Source: Caballeronia sp. TF1N1
GTDB lineage: Bacteria > Pseudomonadota > Gammaproteobacteria > Burkholderiales > Burkholderiaceae
Direction of reading: 5' to 3'
Assembly (NCBI RefSeq): GCF_022878925.1
Contig: NZ_CP084626.1
Coordinates: 868,001-932,000, forward strand
Length of the DNA: 64,000 bases
The notes under the pieces were generated by a model. It saw only the letters and a list, made by a program, of their open reading frames with translations, was not told where the DNA came from and made no database searches. The first letter of the stretch is position 1, and every line of letters begins with the position of its first letter. The translations under genes and the position numbers were made by a program. Below, one piece after another: positions 45,494-52,347 of the stretch.

Positions 45494-46045
45494 TCAGGCG
45501 GCGCGCGTCTTGCCGAGCGCGTCGATCAGTGCCTTGTTGAAAGCGGGAATGTCGTCGGGCTTGCGGCTCGTGATGAGATTGCCGTCGATCTGTACTTCCT
45601 GATCGACCCAAGTGCCGCCCGCGTTGCGAATGTCGTCCTGCAGGCTCGGCCAACTCGTCATCGTGCGGCCTGCAATGATGCCCGCCGAGATCGGCAGCCA
45701 GCCGCCATGGCAGATCACGGCGATGGGCTTCTTCGCCTGATCCGCTTCCTTCACGAAGCTTTGCGCCTTGGCGTCCAGGCGGATGGCGTCGCCGTTGACC
45801 ACGCCGCCCGGCAGCACGACGGCGTCGTAATCGGATGCGTTGGCAGCGTCGAAGGTCTGGTCCACATCGACCTTGTCGGCTTTGTCGACGTGTTTGAAGC
45901 CCTGGATCTGTCCGGGCTTTTTAGAAATGACATCGACCTGCGCGCCGGCTTCCTTGAGCGCGCGCTGCGGCTCGATTAGTTCGGCTTGCTCGAAGCCGTC
46001 CAATGCAAGAATCGCGACCCTGTAACCGTCGAGGGAAATTGCCAT
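45494..46045 (-). CDS. pfpI: PfpI/DJ-1 family protein (YhbO-like)
   Basis: This 183-residue DJ-1 superfamily protein starts with YRVAILALDGFEQAELIEPQRALKEAG. The nucleophile elbow contains the conserved cysteine in IAVICHGGWLPISAG. Relatives include YhbO/YajL, reported as stress-response deglycases, chaperones or peptidases; the activity is debated. A glutamate (ELIEP) near the N-terminus fits the usual Glu-Cys-His site. It is first of the operon pfpI-DUF4142-DUF1488-glycine zipper-DUF2383, behind a sigma-54 promoter. Confidence 0.9.
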   Translation of the reverse strand: MAISLDGYRVAILALDGFEQAELIEPQRALKEAGAQVDVISKKPGQIQGFKHVDKADKVDVDQTFDAANASDYDAVVLPGGVVNGDAIRLDAKAQSFVKEADQAKKPIAVICHGGWLPISAGIIAGRTMTSWPSLQDDIRNAGGTWVDQEVQIDGNLITSRKPDDIPAFNKALIDALGKTRAA

Positions 46046-46111
46046 TGCTTCACTCCTTCATTGCTCGAATTTTGATGCACCGCAAGAGGCGGATACCTGA
46101 TTCGAAAAGGA

Positions 46112-46126
46112 GCAAGGGGTGTGCCC
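46112..46126 (-). promoter_or_regulatory. predicted sigma-54 promoter of the pfpI operon
   Basis: On the minus strand GGGCACA-CCCC-TTGC matches 9 of 11 fixed positions of the consensus. It ends 66 bases before the pfpI start. It sits just beyond the 3' end of the MFS gene. Confidence 0.65.
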
Positions 46127-46181
46127 AAGTGGGGGATGGGGCGCGTCGGTGACCGGCCAAATCGTGGCTAAAGCCGAACCG

Positions 46182-47549
46182 TCAAACGGTCTCGACGCTA
46201 CGCTTCCCCGTCAGCCGCAAAAGACTAACCAAAGCCGCCGTCGCCGCGAAACCAGCACCTACGGCAAGCGCGATCAGCGGCCCGTGCTGCGGCTCGACGC
46301 CAAAGATCAACGCGACGATAGCCGCGCCGAGTGTCTGCCCCGTCAGCCGCGCCGTGCCAAGCATGCCGCTCGCGCCGCCGCTGCGATGCCGTGGCGCGGA
46401 AGAAATGATTTGTCGGTTGTTCGGAGACTGGAACAGCCCGAAGCCAAGCCCACAGACAGCCATGCGCCAGCCGATATCGAACGCATTCGGATGCGGGCCT
46501 GTCGTGGCGAGCAGCGCAAGACCCACGGTCAGAACCGCCAGCCCGATGCCGCCCAGCAGACCAGCGGGATAACGATCCGCGAGCACGCCCGCGAGCGGCG
46601 CGACGAACACGATCACGAGCGGCCACGGCGTCATCAGGAAGCCAGTTTCGACCTGACTCATGCCGAAGCCGTTCTGCAGCAGAAAAGGCAGCGACACGAA
46701 CGCCAGCATCTGCGCGCAGAACGAGCACACCGACGCGCCAATCGATAGCGCGAACACCGGAATGCGCAACAGATCGACGGGCAAAAGCGGCGCGCTTTGA
46801 CGCAATTGCCGGCGCACGAAAAAGTAGCCGATGACCGCCGTCACGATGAACTCGCCGATCACATACGGCCGATGCTCGCCGTGCCCGAGCCCGTCGACCG
46901 CGACGATGGCCAGCCCGAAGAAAAGCGCGTTCATCAGCGCGCTGATGTAGTCGTAAGGCCGGCGATGCCCGTCCATGCGCGGCAGCGCCTTCGTGCCGAT
47001 GGCAAGCGCTACGAGTCCTATCGGCACGTTGATGGCAAAGAGCCACGGCCAGGTTGCGACCGAGAGCACGCCCGAGGCGACCGTCGGACCGATCACCGAT
47101 GAAATCGCCACCACGGTTGCATTGATGCTGATGCCGCGCCCCAGATGCTTTTGCGGATAGATCATGCGCACGATCGCGGTGTTCACGCTCATGATTCCCG
47201 CCGCGCCGAATCCCTGCACGATGCGCGCTAGCGTCAACGTGAGCAGCGAACCGGACATCGCGCAGGCCAGTGACGAGACAGTGAAGACCGCGAGGCCGGC
47301 CATATATACGCGACGGTAGCCGATACGGTCGCCGAGCGAAGCCAGCGGCAAAAGCGAGATGGTGATGGTGAGCTGATACGCGTTGACGATCCAGATGGAA
47401 TCCGCGGGCGAGGCCAGCAGATTGCGCGCGATGGTCGGCAACGCGACGTTGGCGATGGCGCCGTCGAGTACCGCGAGCGTAATGCCGAGCGCGACCACCG
47501 CGATGGCCCAATAACGCTGCGGCAGGGGAAGACCTTGTTCGGAATCCAT
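46182..47549 (-). CDS. MFS drug exporter, DHA2 (14-helix) type
   Basis: This 455-residue inner-membrane protein belongs to the EmrB/SmvA-like group of drug:H+ antiporters. The first helix reads YWAIAVVALGITLAVLDGAIANVALPTIA. Motif A appears as SLGDRIGYRRVYMAG. The helix-5 motif C appears as SSVIGPTVASGVLS. The substrate is unknown. It lies 76 bases after the PEBP gene on the same strand and may share its transcript. No membrane-fusion partner is adjacent. Confidence 0.88.
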   Translation of the reverse strand: MDSEQGLPLPQRYWAIAVVALGITLAVLDGAIANVALPTIARNLLASPADSIWIVNAYQLTITISLLPLASLGDRIGYRRVYMAGLAVFTVSSLACAMSGSLLTLTLARIVQGFGAAGIMSVNTAIVRMIYPQKHLGRGISINATVVAISSVIGPTVASGVLSVATWPWLFAINVPIGLVALAIGTKALPRMDGHRRPYDYISALMNALFFGLAIVAVDGLGHGEHRPYVIGEFIVTAVIGYFFVRRQLRQSAPLLPVDLLRIPVFALSIGASVCSFCAQMLAFVSLPFLLQNGFGMSQVETGFLMTPWPLVIVFVAPLAGVLADRYPAGLLGGIGLAVLTVGLALLATTGPHPNAFDIGWRMAVCGLGFGLFQSPNNRQIISSAPRHRSGGASGMLGTARLTGQTLGAAIVALIFGVEPQHGPLIALAVGAGFAATAALVSLLRLTGKRSVETV

Positions 47550-47624
47550 CGGTAGGCGAGAGGTAGGAGCGGCGCGCTCAACGGCCGGACGATGCGTGCA
47601 TCGTCCGGAGAAGAAGCGTGGTGC

Positions 47625-48128
47625 TTATTTCAGCTGATAGAGACCGGTGTACGTCGCCGAGTCGATCTCGTTGAGATGAGTCATGAAGCGCGCAACGGCA
47701 TTGGTCGCGTTGGCGTCGAGCGGCAGTTGATCCGCCTTCAGCGCGTGAATACGGAAGATGTAGCGATGCGGCTTGTCGCCACGCGGCGGCGCGGCGCCAC
47801 CGAAGCCAACCGTGCCGTAGTCGTTGCGCATTTGCAGCGCGCCCGCCGGCAAGAGGCTGCCATCCGCCTTGCCCGCGTTACGCGGCATCGAGCGGACATC
47901 GGCGGGAATGTTGACCACGACCCAGTGCCAAAAGCCGCTGCCGGTGGGCGCGTCGGGATCGTAGACGGTAAGCGCGAGGCTTCGCGTGTCAGCCGGCGGG
48001 TCTTCCCATTGCAGCGCCGGGGAAAGGTTGTCGCCCGAGACGCCGAAAGCCTGCTGATCGAACTCGTGCTCGCGCGTCAAGTAACCATTGGCGGGAAATT
48101 CGTCGGACCAGATGCGGAAATCAGCCAT
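47625..48128 (-). CDS. YbhB/YbcL-type Raf-kinase-inhibitor-like (PEBP) protein
   Basis: This 167-residue PEBP-fold protein starts MADFRIWSDEFPANGYLTREH. The ligand-pocket motifs DPDAPTGSGFWHWVVVNIP and GFGGAAPPRGDKPHRYIFRIHAL are intact. Bacterial relatives are cytoplasmic and of unknown role. The second ATG (48128) has the better spacing to the AAGGAGG box and matches the family start; ATG 48137 lies almost on the box. A sigma-54 promoter match is upstream. Confidence 0.9.
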   Translation of the reverse strand: MADFRIWSDEFPANGYLTREHEFDQQAFGVSGDNLSPALQWEDPPADTRSLALTVYDPDAPTGSGFWHWVVVNIPADVRSMPRNAGKADGSLLPAGALQMRNDYGTVGFGGAAPPRGDKPHRYIFRIHALKADQLPLDANATNAVARFMTHLNEIDSATYTGLYQLK

Positions 48129-48448
48129 GAGAGTCATGCCTCCTTGTCGCGTGTTGGGAGTTGGCGGACTGAAAGGGTCCGCGGACGTGTGTCGATGCAC
48201 GCTTGAATACGGCAGCACGCAAAAACCGATTGCAGCAAGCATGCCTACGATCGGGAGTTGAACTTGCGGCGCGTTATTCGATCGAGTGTAGCATCCGCCC
48301 CTCAATTGAGCCGGGCGTCGCTCCCGATTCGGGAAAATCGCCCGGAATCCGCTCGCTTATCAGCGGATGGGACGTAAAAGCGGCGCGCTACAATATTGAG
48401 ACAAATCGTGCGATGAATAGCGCTCCGACGCGAGCCGAAGGGATTTTT
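48129..48448. other. divergent region PEBP / GGDEF gene
   Basis: These 320 bases contain the sigma-54 match for the minus-strand PEBP gene and the promoter of the plus-strand GGDEF gene. The GGDEF frame stays open back to 48203, but similarity starts only near 48449. No other gene is seen. Confidence 0.4.
48232..48246 (-). promoter_or_regulatory. predicted sigma-54 promoter (PEBP gene)
   Basis: On the minus strand AGGCATG-CTTG-CTGC matches 8 of 11 fixed positions and has the same CTGC -12 form as the site at 33144. It lies about 104 bases before the PEBP start. Confidence 0.45.
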
Positions 48449-49930
48449 ATGCCAAACGATCCGCGCCCAATCACTGGACAGTTCACCCCCGCGAGCGTGC
48501 CGGAAGACGATGCCGACATGTTCGACCTCGCTCCGGTCTCGCTCTGGCTCGAAGACTTTAGCGCCGTGCGCGAGCAGTTCGAGCGCTGGCGCGCGGCGGG
48601 TGTCACCGACTTGCGCGCGTTCCTCGAAGAAGACCCCGCGCGCATCGTCGAATGCTCTTCTCGCATTCGGGTGGTGAAGGTGAATCGGCGCACGCTCGGC
48701 TTGTTCGGCGCGAAAGACCTCGATCATCTCGTGCAAAACCTCGAACGCGTGTTTCGCGACGACATGCTGACCACGCACATCGACGAACTGGAGCAACTCT
48801 GGTCCGGCGAACCGCGTTTCGTAAGCCGGACGGTCAACTACACGCTCGACGGCAAGCGTCTCGACGTGCTTCTCAAGGCCGCGATCTTGCCGGGGCACGA
48901 GAATACGTGGAGCCGTGTGCTCGTCACCATCGAGGACATCACGGAACTCGAAACCATGCGCCGCCAGACCGCGGCGAGCAGCCTTTATGCGCGCGGCCTT
49001 TTCGAGCACTCGCCGGTTTCGCTGTGGGTGGAAGACTTCAGTTCCGTGAAAGACTTGCTCGACGATGTACGCGAACGGGGTATCGTCGACTTCCGTACCT
49101 TTACGAGCGTGCACCCCGAATTCGTCGAACGATGCATGCAGGAGATTCACGTCCTAGACGTGAATCAGCACACCTTGCGCATGTTCGCCGCGCCCGACAA
49201 GGCGACCTTGCTCGCGCGTCTGCCGGAAGTGTTTCGCGACGACATGCAGCAGCACTTCCAGGAGCAGTTGATCGAGCTATGGGAGCACAAGCTCTTTCAT
49301 CAGCGCGAGGTGCTGAACTATTCGCTCGATGGCAACGAGGTGCACGTGCACCTGCAATTTTCGGTGTTTCCGGGGCACGAGAAGCGCTGGGATCTCGTGC
49401 TCGTCGCGCTCACGGACATCACCGCGCGCAAGAAGGCCGAGGCGTATCTGGAGTTTCTCGGCAAGCACGACGTGCTCACCAAGCTCAAGAATCGCTCGTT
49501 CTATGCGGATGAAATCAATCGGCTGGAGCGCAAGGGTCCGTTCCCCGTGACGGCCATCGCGGTCGATGTGAATGGCCTCAAGACCGTCAACGATCAGCTC
49601 GGCCACGCGGCCGGCGACGCCTTGCTGCGCCGCGCGGGCGAAGTGCTCTCGAAGGCGGTGGAGAAGCCGTTCCAGGCGGCGCGGATAGGCGGCGACGAAT
49701 TCATGGTGCTGCTGCCCGGCACGGACGAACGCGGCGGCGAGGCGCTGATGGACGGCATTCGCCAGTTGCTCGAAGTGAACAATCAGTTCTACTCGGGCAT
49801 GCCGCTCAGTTTCGCGATGGGCGCCGCGACCGCGCACGAAGGCGAGCGCATCGAGCCGATGCTGCAACGCGCCGATGCCGCGATGTATGTCGAGAAGCGC
49901 CTGCACTACGCCAACGCGCAACGCAAATAG
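48449..49930 (+). CDS. diguanylate cyclase with duplicated N-terminal sensory domain
   Basis: This 493-residue cytoplasmic protein carries two copies of a roughly 140-residue PAS-like unit. Copy 1 (about 22-160) has LAPVSLWLEDFSAVREQF; copy 2 (about 180-320) has HSPVSLWVEDFSSVKDLL. Both have VFRDDM and LPGHE/FPGHEK..W..VLV later on. The GGDEF domain follows, with an intact GGDEF (about 414-418, ARIGGDEFMVLLPG). No RxxD inhibition site lies at the right distance. It should make cyclic-di-GMP without that feedback. The start at 48449 follows a GAAGGG box; 48413 is an alternative. Confidence 0.88.
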   Translation: MPNDPRPITGQFTPASVPEDDADMFDLAPVSLWLEDFSAVREQFERWRAAGVTDLRAFLEEDPARIVECSSRIRVVKVNRRTLGLFGAKDLDHLVQNLERVFRDDMLTTHIDELEQLWSGEPRFVSRTVNYTLDGKRLDVLLKAAILPGHENTWSRVLVTIEDITELETMRRQTAASSLYARGLFEHSPVSLWVEDFSSVKDLLDDVRERGIVDFRTFTSVHPEFVERCMQEIHVLDVNQHTLRMFAAPDKATLLARLPEVFRDDMQQHFQEQLIELWEHKLFHQREVLNYSLDGNEVHVHLQFSVFPGHEKRWDLVLVALTDITARKKAEAYLEFLGKHDVLTKLKNRSFYADEINRLERKGPFPVTAIAVDVNGLKTVNDQLGHAAGDALLRRAGEVLSKAVEKPFQAARIGGDEFMVLLPGTDERGGEALMDGIRQLLEVNNQFYSGMPLSFAMGAATAHEGERIEPMLQRADAAMYVEKRLHYANAQRK

Positions 49931-49948
49931 GGCGCTTCGGACGACGGC

Positions 49949-50344
49949 TTATTGAGCCTGTGCCGTCGCTTCATCGATACCCTTGTTCAGCGCCGGGCAG
50001 GCTTCGTCGATCTGCTTTTGGTATTGCGCCGGATTGCTCGTCTGCAGCTTGTTGATGCGATCCACCGTCGGTTGCGCCTGCGCGAGCCCGAGCTTCCACT
50101 CGGCGTCGAAATCGGGCGCATCGGGGAAGTTCTTGCGTGCCATGTCCTTGAAACGCGCCACCTTGGCAGCGTCGATATGACACACGTCGGCTGCGCCGCG
50201 CGCGATGTTCGCGCTCGTCATCACGCCTTCGGCGGCCAGCAGTTGCGGCGTGGCGGGATGACCGGGAGGCAGTTGCGTCTGCGCCGCCGCGTGCAGGGCG
50301 CCAAGACCCAGCAAGGATGCGGCAAGTACCTGAAGGTGCTTCAT
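49949..50344 (-). CDS. small periplasmic protein, unknown
   Basis: This 131-residue protein has a signal peptide (MKHLQVLAASLLGLGALHAAA). A helical mature part follows (TSANIARGAADVCHIDAAKVARFKDMARKNFPD) with two cysteines (DVCHID and EACPAL) that may form a disulfide. No family is recognised. It converges with the GGDEF gene and diverges from the TetR gene. Confidence 0.7.
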   Translation of the reverse strand: MKHLQVLAASLLGLGALHAAAQTQLPPGHPATPQLLAAEGVMTSANIARGAADVCHIDAAKVARFKDMARKNFPDAPDFDAEWKLGLAQAQPTVDRINKLQTSNPAQYQKQIDEACPALNKGIDEATAQAQ

Positions 50345-50479
50345 TCGATTCTCGTTTGATTGATGCGGACCACGCATCGGGGACCGAAAAATTATAGGTT
50401 AAGCCTTTGAAAACAAATGCCGCGCATAGGGATGAAGCGCATAAGACGCTTGGAAACCCCATGCTAGAATCGATTTTCG

Positions 50480-51178
50480 ATGCCGTTCTCAGACAGAAAA
50501 ATGAAGAAAGGAAGCAAGGCCGCCAGTGCTGCGCCCTCGTCGTCCTCGGAAGGGCGGCGCAAGTACGATCCTGAGGAGACCAAGCGGAACATCCTTGACA
50601 TCGCGACGCAGGAATTCTCGGCAATGGGTCTGACCGGCGCGCGCGTCGACGCAATCGCGGAGCGCACCAACACCACGAAGCGCATGCTGTATTACTACTT
50701 CGGCAGCAAGGACGGTCTCTATGAAGCCGTGCTGGAGCAGGTGTATGGCGACATCCGCGCGCTCGAACAAGAGCTCAGGCTGGAAGAGCTGGACCCGGAA
50801 GAGGCCATGCGCGAGTTCATCGGCTTCACGTTCGACTATCACGACAAGCATCGCGATTTCGTGCGTCTCGTGACTATCGAGAACGTGCATGGCGCGAAGT
50901 ACATCGAGCAGTCGAAGACCTTCAAGGCGCGTAACTCGACCGTCATCAAGACCATCGAAGACCTGATTGCGCGCGGTGTCGCGGCGGGGCGTTTTCGCGA
51001 GGACATCGACCCGATCGATCTGCATCTGATGATCAGTTCGTTCTGTTTTCATCGCGTGGCGAATCGGCATACATGGGGCGCGGCGTTCGGGCGCGATCCA
51101 TCCGGGCCGCGTTCACGGGCGCGGCATCGCGAGATGATCATCGAAGCGGTGCTGCGCTTCGTGCGCCGCGAAGACTGA
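50480..51178 (+). CDS. TetR/AcrR-family transcriptional regulator
   Basis: This 232-residue regulator has a Ser-rich basic leader of about 30 residues and then the TetR DNA-binding region (RNILDIATQEFSAMGLTGARVDAIAERTNTTKRMLYYYFGSKDGLYEAVLE). A helical ligand/dimer domain with a TetR_C-like core (DFVRLVTIENVHGAKYI) follows. It lies next to the quinate/shikimate genes and converges with the dehydrogenase, so it may control them. Either ATG 50480 or an ATG seven codons later may be used. Confidence 0.9.
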   Translation: MPFSDRKMKKGSKAASAAPSSSSEGRRKYDPEETKRNILDIATQEFSAMGLTGARVDAIAERTNTTKRMLYYYFGSKDGLYEAVLEQVYGDIRALEQELRLEELDPEEAMREFIGFTFDYHDKHRDFVRLVTIENVHGAKYIEQSKTFKARNSTVIKTIEDLIARGVAAGRFREDIDPIDLHLMISSFCFHRVANRHTWGAAFGRDPSGPRSRARHREMIIEAVLRFVRRED

Positions 51179-51197
51179 AGCCAAGACGAGCCAAGAC

Positions 51198-51231
51198 AAA
51201 ACGGCGGCACTTCTGCGAGTGCCGCCGTTTT
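51198..51231. terminator. bidirectional terminator between tetR and the dehydrogenase
   Basis: AAAACGGCGGCACT (51198-51211) and AGTGCCGCCGTTTT (51218-51231) form a perfect 14-bp stem with a 6-base loop. Confidence 0.92.
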
Positions 51232-51253
51232 GGTTTCGAGGGCGCCGAAGGGC

Positions 51254-52120
51254 TCAGCGTTCCAGCAAGGTCTGGAAATGCGCGAACATGCGCTCGGCAT
51301 CCGGTTCGAGGCCGGTAAAGATGCGCAACGCATCCACGGCCTGACACACCGCCATGCCGCCGCCGCTCACCGTGCGGCAGCCGAGCGCGCGGGCTGCTTT
51401 CAGCAACTCCGTTTCGAGCGGGAAATAGACGATTTCCGCCACCCACAAGTCCTTGTGCAGAAACTCGGCGGGCAAGGGCAGGCCGGGCAGTTTCGCCATG
51501 CCGGTGGGCGTCGCATGAATCAGGCCGTTCGCCATCTGCAACACGTCGCGTAGATCGCCGCCGCTCTTGACTTCGCGATCGGGAAAACGCGCGGCGAGTT
51601 CGCTTGCGAGCGCGGCCGCGCGAGCGTCGTCCGAATCGAATAGCGTGAGCGATCGCGCACCCATGGTCAGCGCGGCATGGGCCACCGCCGCGCCCGCGCC
51701 GCCCGCGCCGAGTTGCACCACGCGATCCATCGGCACACCCGGCAAACCGCGTTCGAACGCCCGCGCGAAACCCGACCAATCGGTGTTGTAGCCGATCCGC
51801 TTGCCATCCCTGAAGACAACCGTATTGACCGCGCCGAGCGCGCGGGCGTCGGGGTCGAGGTCGTCGAGCAAGGGGATCACGCTCTGCTTGCACGGATACG
51901 TGATATTGAGCCCGTCGAAGCCCATGCGTTCGGCGGCATCGAGCAGATCGGGCAGCGCGGACGGTTCGAGCGCGAGCGCCTGCAAGTCGATCCGTCGATA
52001 CACATAGTTGAGCCCGAGCTTGCCGCCTTCTTCCTCGTGCATCGCGGGCGTGAGCGAGCCGCCGATACCCGAGCCGATCAGCCCGACGAGATAGGAACGG
52101 GGAGACGCTTTGCTGGTCAT
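51254..52120 (-). CDS. quinate/shikimate dehydrogenase, NAD-type (AroE superfamily)
   Basis: This 288-residue enzyme belongs to the shikimate dehydrogenase superfamily. The substrate loop reads GGSLTPAMHEEEG (Ser22, Thr24), where biosynthetic AroE has SxS; Thr is typical of catabolic quinate/shikimate dehydrogenases. Catalytic Lys79 (NITYPCKQ) and Asp114 (YNTDWSGF) are present. The cofactor loop GAGGAGAA is followed by LFDSDDAR: an acidic Asp162 where NADP enzymes have Asn-Arg-Thr, so NAD is expected. Together with the divergent dehydroshikimate dehydratase it would feed shikimate or quinate towards protocatechuate. The start at 52120 has a GGAG box. Confidence 0.85.
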   Translation of the reverse strand: MTSKASPRSYLVGLIGSGIGGSLTPAMHEEEGGKLGLNYVYRRIDLQALALEPSALPDLLDAAERMGFDGLNITYPCKQSVIPLLDDLDPDARALGAVNTVVFRDGKRIGYNTDWSGFARAFERGLPGVPMDRVVQLGAGGAGAAVAHAALTMGARSLTLFDSDDARAAALASELAARFPDREVKSGGDLRDVLQMANGLIHATPTGMAKLPGLPLPAEFLHKDLWVAEIVYFPLETELLKAARALGCRTVSGGGMAVCQAVDALRIFTGLEPDAERMFAHFQTLLER

Positions 52121-52198
52121 GCGCAATACTCCAGTGCAAATAATGTAAGCGCAGTGTGACGGGCGCTCGGTGCCGTGTCCTTCGGTGTTTTCACGTAT

Positions 52199-52226
52199 TT
52201 GTACGGTCTAGTTAGTTTGTTATGCT
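52199..52226 (+). promoter_or_regulatory. predicted promoter of the dehydroshikimate dehydratase gene
   Basis: TTGTAC (52199-52204), a 16-base spacer and TATGCT (52221-52226) form a good -35/-10 pair about 120 bases before the start at 52348. The surrounding AT-rich patch is a natural place for the TetR regulator to bind, but no clear palindrome is seen. Confidence 0.45.
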
Positions 52227-52347
52227 TGCGCACAATGACGTGGATTGCGTGCGCGCCGCTCCGTTTCCCGCAAGCGCCGCGAACGTCCTACACTGACGGG
52301 ACTGCACCGATCCACCCGCATCATCTGAATGCAACGAGGAGGCAGCG

